Assembly (NCBI GenBank): GCA_023397905.1
Contig: JAEWSZ010000008.1
Span: forward strand, 1 to 63,234
Direction of reading: 5' to 3'
DNA length: 63,234 nt
DNA from: Bacillota bacterium
GTDB lineage: Bacteria > Bacillota > Clostridia > Acetivibrionales > DSM-1351
Shown here: positions 54,333 to 62,889 of the stretch, in pieces
Position numbering within the stretch: position 1 is the stretch's first letter
How the letters are laid out: each line of letters starts with the position of its first letter
Translations under genes and position numbers: made by a program
The notes under the pieces: model-generated
Database searches by the model: none
Seen by the model: only the letters and a program-made list of their open reading frames with translations
What the model was told of the DNA's origin: nothing

Positions 54333-55064
54333 TCACGTCATTCTGCTGATTTCCTTTTTCAGCCTGCTGATGATTCTTTTCTCCAGTCTGGATATGTAGG
54401 ACTGTGATATTCCAAGCATATCGGCCACTTCTTTCTGAGTCTTTTCAACCCCGTTTGTAAGTCCGAATCTCAGTTCCATAATCCGCTTTTCACGTATGGA
54501 TAATTTTTTCATGGCGGTGTTCAGAAGCTCCTTATCCACTTCATCCTCAATGCTCCTGTGGATCATATCATTTTCTGTTCCAAGAATATCAGACAGCAGC
54601 AGCTCATTGCCGTCCCAGTCGATGTTCAAAGGTTCGTCTATGGAAATCTCAGCTTTGACCCGGTTGTTTCTTCTCAAATACATCAATATTTCATTTTCAA
54701 TGCACCGTGAAGCGTATGTGGCCAACTTGATGTTCTTTGAGGGATTAAAGGTATTGATGGCCTTTATAAGGCCGATAGTCCCTATAGAAATCAGATCCTC
54801 GACGCCTACCCCCGTATTTTCAAATTTTCTGGCTATGTACACCACCAATCTCAAATTTCTTTCGATCAGTATGCTCTTTACCGCATAATCGCTCTCTTCA
54901 AGTTTATGTAAAAGATAGGCCTCCTCATCCAGCGTAAGAGGCGGAGGCAGGGCTTCGCTGCCGCCGATGTAATGGACGGGAAAAAAGCCTCCTATCTTAA
55001 GCTTTCTCAAAAGTTTTTCATACTTAATAAGAAAGTACATTTTCAACCTTGTAAAAAATTTCAT
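54333..55064 (-). CDS. sigE: Mother-cell sigma factor pro-SigE
   Basis: A 243-residue sigma factor whose N-terminal pro-sequence (about 1-30: KFFTRLKMYFLIKYEKLLRK) is followed by the conserved YIGGSEALPPPLTLDEEAYL cleavage region. Regions 2 (GVEDLISIGTIGLIKAINTF, IKLATYASRCIENEILMYLR) and 4 (KRIMELRFGLTNGVEKTQKE, GISQSYISRLEKRIISRLKK) are present. SpoIIGA processes it to active SigmaE. Probably in an operon with spoIIGA. Confidence 0.97.
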   Translation of the reverse strand: MKFFTRLKMYFLIKYEKLLRKLKIGGFFPVHYIGGSEALPPPLTLDEEAYLLHKLEESDYAVKSILIERNLRLVVYIARKFENTGVGVEDLISIGTIGLIKAINTFNPSKNIKLATYASRCIENEILMYLRRNNRVKAEISIDEPLNIDWDGNELLLSDILGTENDMIHRSIEDEVDKELLNTAMKKLSIREKRIMELRFGLTNGVEKTQKEVADMLGISQSYISRLEKRIISRLKKEISRMT

Positions 55065-55122
55065 CTATCTGTCCCCTTTCAAATATGGATGTTCAGACCG
55101 GCTTACAGTTCACCTGCCCTGG

Positions 55123-56022
55123 TCACGCAACCAGTTCCGGCCCCAATAAGGCCTTGTACTGTTCATTTCTGGACAAGGTTCTGTTGTATATCCCCACTAT
55201 CACATTTTTAATATCACGCTTTTCTTCTTCTTCTCCAACTTCGATAAAATCCGGTTTAAAACCTATAAGCATACCGTTTTCCTTCCCAAGGGAGCTGAAA
55301 GGTATGAGTCTGAACCTTGAAAACCACTTGGATTTCGATATGGTAGCCGTAACGCTGCTCAAGTCGTTCTCCTTGGAGTTTTCAAAAATGCTTTTTATTT
55401 CTGCGGGCAGGAGTTCCTCCAGCGCTTTGAACTCAACCACCATAACAGGCATATTGGTAAGGGGGTCCTTTAATGAATTTCCCGTATCCACCAATGCGGA
55501 TAAATCAATCATCCTATTGTCAAATGCTATCTTTACAGGTATCAACAGTTTATCCTTTGAAATTCTGCTCTGGATCACTTCTCTGAAAATATTTATTATA
55601 ATGCCCACCGTCACAATTCCCAAAAATACCGAAAACCACCGGGAATATCCGGGAACATATACTATTCCGTTTCTGACAAAGCCGCCCTGCTGGTTGAAAA
55701 ACAGGAACGCCAGCACCGCCCCCGCAAAAATGAAGGTAGATATGTAGAAAATAACCAGCGTTTTCAAAAAAGGCAGCACCTTGCGGGGTGAAAACGTTAT
55801 TGCCACTATAAAGAAGGAAAGCAGTATCTTTGCCAGTGTGGTGTAATAGATCTTCATGCCGGGCTGTACAATAATAAAGGCCACATAAAGGGCTCCCACC
55901 GCAGCCCCTATGAATAAACGCAGCGAACTGACTCTGACACGGGAAAACTTGGCAGTGACATAAAGGATGAGGTAATTAATGACCAGATTCTCTAATAACA
56001 GGACATCCATATACAGTACCAA
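55123..56022 (-). CDS. spoIIGA: Sporulation sigma-E processing peptidase SpoIIGA
   Basis: A 299-residue aspartic protease with five membrane helices (about 7-150) and a C-terminal domain containing the catalytic motif DLSALVDTGNSLKDPLTNMP (about 172-191). The start is TTG 56022, with GGGGGG 6 bases upstream; an ATG four codons on is too far from the site. It cleaves pro-SigE in response to SpoIIR. Contacts sigE at a 58-bp gap. Confidence 0.95.
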   Translation of the reverse strand: MVLYMDVLLLENLVINYLILYVTAKFSRVRVSSLRLFIGAAVGALYVAFIIVQPGMKIYYTTLAKILLSFFIVAITFSPRKVLPFLKTLVIFYISTFIFAGAVLAFLFFNQQGGFVRNGIVYVPGYSRWFSVFLGIVTVGIIINIFREVIQSRISKDKLLIPVKIAFDNRMIDLSALVDTGNSLKDPLTNMPVMVVEFKALEELLPAEIKSIFENSKENDLSSVTATISKSKWFSRFRLIPFSSLGKENGMLIGFKPDFIEVGEEEEKRDIKNVIVGIYNRTLSRNEQYKALLGPELVA

Positions 56023-56089
56023 TTTTATCCCCCCACGTTCCTTACAGTCTATACATTACTATTATTCACGTCTCCGTGTTTTTATGTTT

Positions 56090-56123
56090 ATTATACATAG
56101 TAAATTTACAAAAGTTTGTCAAA
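56090..56123 (-). promoter_or_regulatory. Spo0A-type promoter of spoIIGA-sigE
   Basis: On the minus strand TTGACA (56117-56122) and TATAAT (56090-56095) are separated by 21 bp, too long for ordinary sigma-A. A TGTCAAA box (6 of 7 with the Spo0A consensus TGTCGAA) lies at 56117-56123 on the plus strand over the -35, and TGTCATA (minus strand, 56149-56155) lies upstream. B. subtilis spoIIG has the same design, with a 22-bp spacer. Confidence 0.6.
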
Positions 56124-56229
56124 AAGAATTGTAGAAAAAGAAATATCGTATGACAAAATAGCGTTGAAACAGACTACATGTACTTAAATACAAGCAAATA
56201 AGAATGGGGCCTATAAGCCGGAATAAAAA

Positions 56230-56251
56230 AAGACTGGTTTGAACCAGTCTT
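56230..56251 (-). terminator. Intrinsic terminator downstream of ftsZ
   Basis: A 10-bp perfect inverted repeat (56230-56239 with 56242-56251; effectively 9 bp with a 4-nt loop) followed by TTTTTTT on the minus strand, 91 bp past the ftsZ stop. It separates ftsZ from the spoIIGA promoter. The gap (56252-56342) holds a small GC hairpin (56304-56316). Confidence 0.85.
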
Positions 56252-56342
56252 CGTTTACTTAATACACTATTTGATTTTTATCATGGTTAAAAAGGAATTC
56301 CCACCGGCGGAGCCGGCCATCCTTCGGCATTTTCTCTTGATC

Positions 56343-57476
56343 TTATTTAAATTTATTACGTCTCAAAAATGTTGGTATATCAAGCTCATTATCCTGAACT
56401 GAAGAGTCCGGAATACTTTTTTCAGTAGTGGCCGCCGCGTAGCTGCTGCTCTCACGGATTGGGCTCACAGGAGCCGCCTTTACCTTTTCCACAGCCGGCT
56501 TGTCAAATTTCTTTAACACGGGGCTGCTTTCAAAGCCTGTGGCAATGACTGTTATCATTATCTCATCCTTAAGATTGTCATCTATGACAGCACCGAATAT
56601 AATATTGGCTTCAGGATCGGCAGACTTCTGAACAAGCTCTGCAGCCGTATTGACTTCAAACAGTCCCAGATCAGGTCCTCCTGTTATGTTAACCAATACT
56701 CTTCTGGCGCCCTCAATGGAAGTTTCCAGAAGTGGGCTCTGAATAGCCTGTCTTGCGGCATCTTCGGCTCTTGTTTCCCCTGACGCCCTGCCTATGCCCA
56801 TATGAGCCAGGCCTGAACTTAACATAATGGTTTTTACATCTGCGAAGTCCAGATTTACCAGACCAGGTACGGCAATAAGATCGGAAATTCCCTGAACACC
56901 CTGGCGGAGTACATCGTCGGCCATTTTAAAAGCTTCGACCATTGTCGTACGCTTTTCCACCACCTGGAGAAGCCTGTCATTTGGTATCGTAACAAGGGAA
57001 TCTACGGAATTTTTCAGATTTTCAATGCCTCTTTCGGCATGCTGCATACGGGTTCTGCTTTCAAACATAAAGGGTTTGGTAACAACAGCCACAGTCAAAA
57101 TTCCCATTTCCCGTGCAAGCTGTGCTACAACAGGCGCCGCTCCGGTTCCGGTGCCGCCTCCCATTCCCGCTGTGACAAAAACCATGTCAGCGCCTTTAAT
57201 TGCCTGGGCGATTTCATCCTTGCTTTCATTTGCCGCTTTTTCCCCGATATCAGGATTTGCACCTGCTCCGAGGCCCTTTGTAAGCTTGTCCCCAATCTGG
57301 ATTTTGGTATTGGCCTTAGACAGGAACAAAGCTTGTTTATCTGTATTTATAGCTATAAAATCAACACCTCGAAGACCTGCGTCGATCATTCTGTTAACGG
57401 CGTTATTTCCTCCTCCGCCGCAGCCAACCACCTTTATTTGTGCAAAATGATCCATATCAATCTCAAAATCTAGCAA
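56343..57476 (-). CDS. ftsZ: Cell division protein FtsZ
   Basis: A 377-residue tubulin-like GTPase forming the Z-ring. Nucleotide loop VVGCGGGGNNAVNRMIDAGL, tubulin signature GMGGGTGTGAAPVVA, and NLDFADVKTIM in the T7 loop. The C-terminal ends with the conserved peptide ELDIPTFLRR, which binds FtsA. The start is TTG 57476, with GGGGG 7 bases upstream. Confidence 0.97.
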   Translation of the reverse strand: MLDFEIDMDHFAQIKVVGCGGGGNNAVNRMIDAGLRGVDFIAINTDKQALFLSKANTKIQIGDKLTKGLGAGANPDIGEKAANESKDEIAQAIKGADMVFVTAGMGGGTGTGAAPVVAQLAREMGILTVAVVTKPFMFESRTRMQHAERGIENLKNSVDSLVTIPNDRLLQVVEKRTTMVEAFKMADDVLRQGVQGISDLIAVPGLVNLDFADVKTIMLSSGLAHMGIGRASGETRAEDAARQAIQSPLLETSIEGARRVLVNITGGPDLGLFEVNTAAELVQKSADPEANIIFGAVIDDNLKDEIMITVIATGFESSPVLKKFDKPAVEKVKAAPVSPIRESSSYAAATTEKSIPDSSVQDNELDIPTFLRRNKFK

Positions 57477-57623
57477 AGTAAATCCCCCTTTAGCATAGGT
57501 AAATTAGGCTTGAATTGCATACCTGGTATATAAAAATTTTGGTCAAAATCTAAAAAGTTATAAAAATACACACTAATAATAATATATTATAATATCAAAT
57601 TAGGCAAGTTATGATTTTATTAC

Positions 57624-58859
57624 CTAATAAAAAAAATCCTTTAATGCTGCAATAGCCTTCTTCCAGAATGTTTTTTCCCTCGATTTTTTATTGTTTTTGG
57701 GAAGGCTTTTTATTGTAATTGTGCTGGCTTCCTTATCCAGCTTCCCTATATATTTCACAATTCCGGCGGCAGTACAATACTCAAGGGTCTGAATATTTTT
57801 CACCTTTGGAGAGGCTGTTCTGACCGGTATGTCAAAAACTTCATACGCGATCTGCATGGAACCGTCCAGCGTGGTAATCCCGTTTCCTGAGAGAACCACT
57901 CCCGCTCCGTAATTACCTGGGGAATTTTTATTGACTATGTCCCTGCAAAGACTGAATATCTCATAAACTCTTGCCTCAATAACCTCTATGACATCGGAAA
58001 CCTTTATATCCTTTTTGAAGCTTTCGCTGATGTCGCTTACAGAAATCTCCTGATCGTTCTTTATCAGCGTTGTCAGTGCCAATCTGAACTGCCTTTTTAT
58101 TTTTTCGGATTCCGCATAGGAAATCTTCAGGGCTATGGACAGGTCATTTGTTATATGGTCTCCTCCCACAGGCAGGCATTTATTCATAATAAGCTTCCCG
58201 TTTTTAAAAACGCTTATTTCAGTTGAGCCGCCTCCCACGTCAATGAGTATTACCCCCATATCCTTTTCATCGGGCTGCAGGATACATTCACCGGCGGCAA
58301 AGCCCTCGGCTATTAGCCCATCAACGCGTATACCGGCTTTTTCCATGCTCCTGACAATATTTTGCACGGATATGATTTTACCTATAACTACGTCAAAATC
58401 CCCCTCCAGCCTGGTCCCCTTCATGTCCACGGGATCATTTATCCCGTCGTAGCCATCCACTATAAACTGTCTCGGCACAACGTCAATAATTTCGCTGTCC
58501 TCTGCTATAGCCAGCGTACCGGCTGAATAATAGAGCTTCTGCACGTCGCTTTTACTGATTTCCTTGTCCTGGCTCACTATATTTATAAACGTTTTATGGT
58601 TGATTATGTCAACATGAAGACCTGAAATGTTCACATATGCCGAAACCACCTTCATCTCAGACTGGGCTTCGGCCTTTTTTACAGAGTTTTGTATTGAAGC
58701 GGAGGTAGCGTCAATATCAACAATTATTCCCTTTTTTGTTCCGGAACAGGTATCAATCCCCTTGCCTAAAATTTCGACTTCGCCCGCACTGTTGGCCTTG
58801 CCTATTACAGTGCTCACCTTGGTTGTTCCTATATCTATTCCTACAATGATATCAGACAC
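57624..58859 (-). CDS. ftsA: Cell division protein FtsA
   Basis: A 411-residue actin-like protein: phosphate 1 VGIDIGTTKVSTVIG, GVILIDVGGGSTEISVFKNG, and adenosine motif VVLSGNGITTLDG. The C-terminal amphipathic helix (WKKAIAALKDFFY) anchors it to the membrane. The start is GTG 58859, with GGGGGG upstream. The 147-bp gap to ftsZ is AT-rich with no visible gene. Confidence 0.96.
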   Translation of the reverse strand: MSDIIVGIDIGTTKVSTVIGKANSAGEVEILGKGIDTCSGTKKGIIVDIDATSASIQNSVKKAEAQSEMKVVSAYVNISGLHVDIINHKTFINIVSQDKEISKSDVQKLYYSAGTLAIAEDSEIIDVVPRQFIVDGYDGINDPVDMKGTRLEGDFDVVIGKIISVQNIVRSMEKAGIRVDGLIAEGFAAGECILQPDEKDMGVILIDVGGGSTEISVFKNGKLIMNKCLPVGGDHITNDLSIALKISYAESEKIKRQFRLALTTLIKNDQEISVSDISESFKKDIKVSDVIEVIEARVYEIFSLCRDIVNKNSPGNYGAGVVLSGNGITTLDGSMQIAYEVFDIPVRTASPKVKNIQTLEYCTAAGIVKYIGKLDKEASTITIKSLPKNNKKSREKTFWKKAIAALKDFFY

Positions 58860-58882
58860 AAAACTGCCCCCCTAATTATGTA

Positions 58883-59242
58883 TCAATCCTCTTTAACTAT
58901 ATTATCTTTTTTAATAAATTTATTCAATAGATATCTCCTAATTAAGGCAAAGTTCAGGAAAAGCCTGTTTCCGAAAGCAAATATTGCCGCAAGATAAATC
59001 TGGATGCCAAGCTTGTCGCCTATATAAGCCAGTCCGGCAGCCAGAAGCGCATTGCCGAAAAAACCCGACAGGAATATCTTCATTTCAAATTTCTTGTTTA
59101 TGGTAGCCACCATTCCTCCGAATACCGAGTCCAGAGCCGCCAGAATGGCCACGGCCACATATGTGAAATATTGCGAAGGGATAGTAATCGGAATGAACAG
59201 CCCCACTACTATTCCTAAAATAAGACCTAAAATTGGTATCAT
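58883..59242 (-). CDS. sbp: Small basic membrane protein (SBP, DUF1290)
   Basis: A 119-residue protein with about four short membrane helices (IPILGLILGIVVGLFIPITI, LSGFFGNALLAAGLAYIGDK, IQIYLAAIFAFGNRLFLNF) and a basic tail, typical of DUF1290, found beside ftsA in Firmicutes. Role in division is inferred from neighbours. AAAGGATT precedes ATG 59242. Confidence 0.9.
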   Translation of the reverse strand: MIPILGLILGIVVGLFIPITIPSQYFTYVAVAILAALDSVFGGMVATINKKFEMKIFLSGFFGNALLAAGLAYIGDKLGIQIYLAAIFAFGNRLFLNFALIRRYLLNKFIKKDNIVKED

Positions 59243-59268
59243 ATCTGTAAATCCTTTCTGAGATTAAT

Positions 59269-60129
59269 TTATTTTTTGGGTACAAAATACGGATTGCTGC
59301 TTTTAGTGAAATCCAGAGTACCTTTTTGATTTGCAGTGATATTATTGACAAACAACTGCTTAAAAAATCGTATTTCATAATCAACATTTTCCGGGTCTCC
59401 GAATTTAACTGTGATCCTCCTGTCAAATTCAACCAACGTGCCGTTGCTGTCAGACAAATCTATGGAGGATATCTTTCCGTATAATTTGACTTTCGACTTT
59501 TCATCATTGTCATCTTTAATCAATGCGTCGCAAAAACCCGTCAAATCTATTAAAGGATTTACTCCTTTAAATTTTACCGCTTCTCCCGGCTTTACGCTAT
59601 CCACCAAAATACCCATTATTTTAAAATATTTGCTTTTTTGTCCCGTATCTTCAATTTTTTCCAGTGCATACCCTTCCCTGTCAATAAGCGTGCTTGTCCC
59701 ATTTGCCTCCAGAATGGCAAACGGGATCCTCTCCTGCACCCTTATTCTTATGGAATCCGGCAGCAAAGGCCTTATGCTGACTGATCCGATATAAGGCATG
59801 GCCTTGTACACATCCTGCTCTCTGTCAATAAACCGGAAGGATAACAGATTCTTTGGTTTTTCCCCCAACATATCAAAAACATTTCTTCCCGTCGCAAACC
59901 CTGTGTGCTGGATTATATCGTTTGAAGAATATTTTTGGTTGCCGGTTACTATTATCTTATCTACAGTAAATAATGATGAACGGGCAAATAAAACGATACC
60001 GGTAAAAACCAGTATAACCAGTATAAATCTTCTGATTCTGCGCAGCCTGGCACGGGACTTCTTGCTCAACTTTTTCTTGCGGGCGTATTTGGGCTTTGAA
60101 TTATTTTTCATTTGTGTATCGCTTTTCAT
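59269..60129 (-). CDS. ftsQ: Cell division protein FtsQ/DivIB
   Basis: A 286-residue bitopic protein: basic cytoplasmic N terminus (about 1-33), one membrane helix (about 34-54), a POTRA domain (about 55-125; VDKIIVTGNQKYSSNDIIQH) and a beta domain (IPFAILEANGTSTLIDREGY, YALEKIED). It stabilises the divisome. It lies 7 bp after the murA stop. Confidence 0.93.
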   Translation of the reverse strand: MKSDTQMKNNSKPKYARKKKLSKKSRARLRRIRRFILVILVFTGIVLFARSSLFTVDKIIVTGNQKYSSNDIIQHTGFATGRNVFDMLGEKPKNLLSFRFIDREQDVYKAMPYIGSVSIRPLLPDSIRIRVQERIPFAILEANGTSTLIDREGYALEKIEDTGQKSKYFKIMGILVDSVKPGEAVKFKGVNPLIDLTGFCDALIKDDNDEKSKVKLYGKISSIDLSDSNGTLVEFDRRITVKFGDPENVDYEIRFFKQLFVNNITANQKGTLDFTKSSNPYFVPKK

Positions 60130-60136
60130 TTGTATA

Positions 60137-61117
60137 TTACTTCCTTATAATATCCGCCCCCAGCGAGGACAGTTTTTCTTCGATTTTATAATATCCCCTG
60201 TCTATATGCTCAAGGCCGGTTATGCCGGTCTCTCCGCCGGCTGCCAGACCTGCGAGCACCAGAGCGGCTCCCCCGCGCAGATCCCTGGCTGTCACCTGAG
60301 CCCCGTTAAGCTTGTTTACACCTTTTATAACGGCCATACGCCCATCAATTCTTATATTTGCTCCCATCTTCAGCAGCTCATCCACATGCTTGTATCTGCT
60401 TTCAAATATCGTTTCAATAATAATGCTGGTACCTTTGCACAGTGTCAGCAAAGCCATGAGCTGTGCCTGCATATCCGTTGGAAAGCCCGGATACGGCAGT
60501 GTCCTTATAACTTCCACGGCCTCCAGCCTTGAACCTGCGATCACATGTATATCGTTTCTCTTTATGTTGATCTGGCAGCCTACATCTCTTAGAACGGAGG
60601 CTATTGATATAATATGTTCGGGTATGATATTCCTTATGAGCACATTGCCGCCCGTTATTGCGGCAGCAACCATATATGTACCTGTAATAATCCTATCTGG
60701 TATAACATTGTATTCCACGTGAGTAAATTTTTTCTCAAACCCTTTTATTCTTATCACGCTTGAACCGGCACCGTAGACCCTGGCCCCTATTTTCTGGAGA
60801 AAGTTCTGCAAGTCGACTATTTCCGGTTCCTTTGCCGCATTCCTTATAACAGTGTCGCCTTCGGCGTATACGGCCGCTATCATTGCATTTTCTGTAGCTC
60901 CCACACTGGGATAGTCAAGGTATATATCACAGCCCTTCAAACCATCCGTTTCACAGCTTATGTATCCGCCATCGGTGTCGTTGATTTTAGCACCGAGACT
61001 TCTGAGCGCTTTCAGGTGTAAATCGATAGGCCTTGGGCCTATTTCACACCCACCCGGCTGTGTTACTCTATTGTCCGTATACAGTGAAGTTTTACATGAA
61101 AATATTATATCATAAAT
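60137..61117 (-). pseudogene. murA: murA (UDP-GlcNAc enolpyruvyl transferase), N-terminal part missing
   Basis: An in-frame reading continues from TAA 61118-61120 to the stop at 60137, about 326 residues. The catalytic Cys loop is present at 61046-61057 (QPGGCEIGPRPIDLHLKALR), followed by DYPSVGATENAMIAAVYAEG, AAKEPEIVDLQNFL and the C-terminal RDLRGGAALVLAGLAAGGET. But MurA is about 418 residues, and the first 110 or so, including the start, are missing: upstream of about 61066 the sequence stops resembling MurA and meets an AT-rich repeat. No usable start codon lies before the Cys loop; the first TTG (60940) comes after it. Probably non-functional unless a second murA exists. Confidence 0.85.
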
Positions 61118-61240
61118 TTAAAAAAATTTATGATATAATTGCCCATGTGCGTTTCGGCCTTAGCCGAAAACTTCGCACGGGCGGCTAATTCCCGCGGAGC
61201 GATATAATATCTGCATCAGCAGATATTATATCATAAATTT
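61102..61240. repeat. AT-rich repeat element at the murA breakpoint
   Basis: An 18-bp sequence is repeated exactly at 61102-61119 and 61223-61240, and part of it occurs inverted at 61124-61139, forming a 16-bp arm hairpin with 61104-61119. Between them lies a GC-rich hairpin block (GCCC/GGGC, GTGCG/CGCAC, CGGC/GCCG; 61141-61182) and a hairpin at 61201-61232. The direct repeats with internal hairpins suggest a MITE-like or REP-like insertion. Confidence 0.5.
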
Positions 61241-61480
61241 GTATTGCCCAGCAATTGTGTTATGCGGTTTTAATAATGTTAATACTCTCATATGGGATAA
61301 ATGCGAGTTGAATAATTATTGTACAAGTTTCCGGCAATACCGGAAAATAATTTTTCAAGATATATTTTTACTGCATGCAGTGTACGTACAAATGTTATAA
61401 TGTTAAAATAACACTGTAACAAGGCGGTAAAACCGGAAAGATTTCCGCTGCTGCGTTATAATTTTTATATAGGAGTTACC
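61241..61480 (+). promoter_or_regulatory. murT upstream region
   Basis: An extended -10 TGTTATAAT (61393-61401) without a clear -35 is the best promoter candidate. A hairpin TTTCCGG/CCGGAAA (61328-61346) followed by ATAATTTTT resembles a plus-strand terminator, though no plus-strand gene precedes it; it may be left over from a lost gene. AGGAG lies before ATG 61481. Confidence 0.45.
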
Positions 61481-62887
61481 ATGAAATTCAGACAAACCCT
61501 TGCGATCACTATATCGAAGCTGACCATATCAGTACTTCACCTTTTAAAAAGAGGCGGGACAACCCTGCCGGGAAAAGTGGCCTTTAAGCTGTATCCCGGC
61601 ATATTGAGAGCCATTGCCAGCGACTTTGAAATAATCATGGTTACCGGCACCAACGGAAAAACCACCACTACCAGAGTTATTGAAGAAATTCTGAAAAATA
61701 ACAACGTGGATTACATAACCAATAAATCCGGAGCAAATCTTTTAAGCGGCGTAACTACCACTTTCATCCGGGCCGTAACCTTAAGCGGCAGGCCAAAGCA
61801 CAAGGTGGCGCTCATTGAAAGCGATGAAGCCGCCTTCAACCAGGTAACAAAGCATCTGCAGCCTAAAGCCGTAGTGGTGACAAACTTCTTCAGGGACCAG
61901 CTGGACCGGTACGGGGAGCTTTATTCCACCCTGAATGCCGTAAAGGCCGGTCTTGAAAGAATCGGCGACGATACCGTTTTAGTCCTGAATGCAGACGATT
62001 CCATATGCGCCTCCCTTGGCCGTGAGACCGGCAAGCGCGTACTTTATTACGGTATCGGCAAAGACGCCTGTCAGGATAATTCCGGGGATATAAATACGGA
62101 CGCGATGTTTTGTATAAACTGTAAAAGCAAATACGAATATACAAATCACATTTATGGCCATCTGGGAGGTTTTTACTGCACCAACTGCGGTTACAGCCGC
62201 CCTGCCGCCGACCTGGAATGCACCTCCATAGAGGAGGCCGGGAGCAGCTATACCACCATCAACTGGAAATGCAGCTCCGCGCTTCTTGATAAGGACGGTA
62301 CTACTTTTACCACAAAAATAAACCTTCCCGGCCTGTACAACGTATATAACGCCATGGCGGCAGCCACATGCGGGCTTGCCTTAAACTACGGCCCTGAAAC
62401 GGTGACCTGTGCCCTTCAGTCCTTTGAAAGCGGCTTTGGCAGAATGGAAACCATAAATGTGAACAACAAGACCATAAAGCTCATACTTGTGAAAAACCCA
62501 ACGGGGTTCAACCAGGTGCTCAGCTTTTTGTCCCTGGACAACCGGAACCTGAACATAGCATTTCTCATCAACGACAATCTGGCCGATGGGACGGATATAT
62601 CCTGGCTCTGGGATGTGGACTTCGAGCAGCTCAACAAGGTGTCCGGCAAAATAGACAATTTGATAACCTCAGGGCTCCGGGGCGAGGACATGGCGGTCAG
62701 GCTGAAATACAGCGGACTGGACACCCGTAAAATCAGGATCATAAAGGATTATCAGCTGCTTATTGACGAGGGTCTGAAAAAAACGCCCGACCAGGGCTGT
62801 TTCTACCTGCTGCCCACCTATACGGCAATGCTGGAAATACGGAGTATTCTCAAGAAAAAGTTTAATTTAAAGGAGTTCTGGAAATAG
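61481..62887 (+). CDS. murT: Lipid II isoglutaminyl synthase, MurT subunit
   Basis: A 468-residue Mur-ligase-like protein. ATP loop MVTGTNGKTTTTRVIEEILK, AVVVTNFFRDQLDRYGELY, and a zinc ribbon CINCKSKYEY ... CTNCGYSRP (about 208-240), typical of MurT. The C-terminal DUF1727 domain is present (VNNKTIKLILVKNPTGFNQV). With GatD it amidates glutamate in lipid II. It overlaps no gene; gatD starts 2 bp after its stop. Confidence 0.95.
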   Translation: MKFRQTLAITISKLTISVLHLLKRGGTTLPGKVAFKLYPGILRAIASDFEIIMVTGTNGKTTTTRVIEEILKNNNVDYITNKSGANLLSGVTTTFIRAVTLSGRPKHKVALIESDEAAFNQVTKHLQPKAVVVTNFFRDQLDRYGELYSTLNAVKAGLERIGDDTVLVLNADDSICASLGRETGKRVLYYGIGKDACQDNSGDINTDAMFCINCKSKYEYTNHIYGHLGGFYCTNCGYSRPAADLECTSIEEAGSSYTTINWKCSSALLDKDGTTFTTKINLPGLYNVYNAMAAATCGLALNYGPETVTCALQSFESGFGRMETINVNNKTIKLILVKNPTGFNQVLSFLSLDNRNLNIAFLINDNLADGTDISWLWDVDFEQLNKVSGKIDNLITSGLRGEDMAVRLKYSGLDTRKIRIIKDYQLLIDEGLKKTPDQGCFYLLPTYTAMLEIRSILKKKFNLKEFWK

Positions 62888-62889
62888 CT

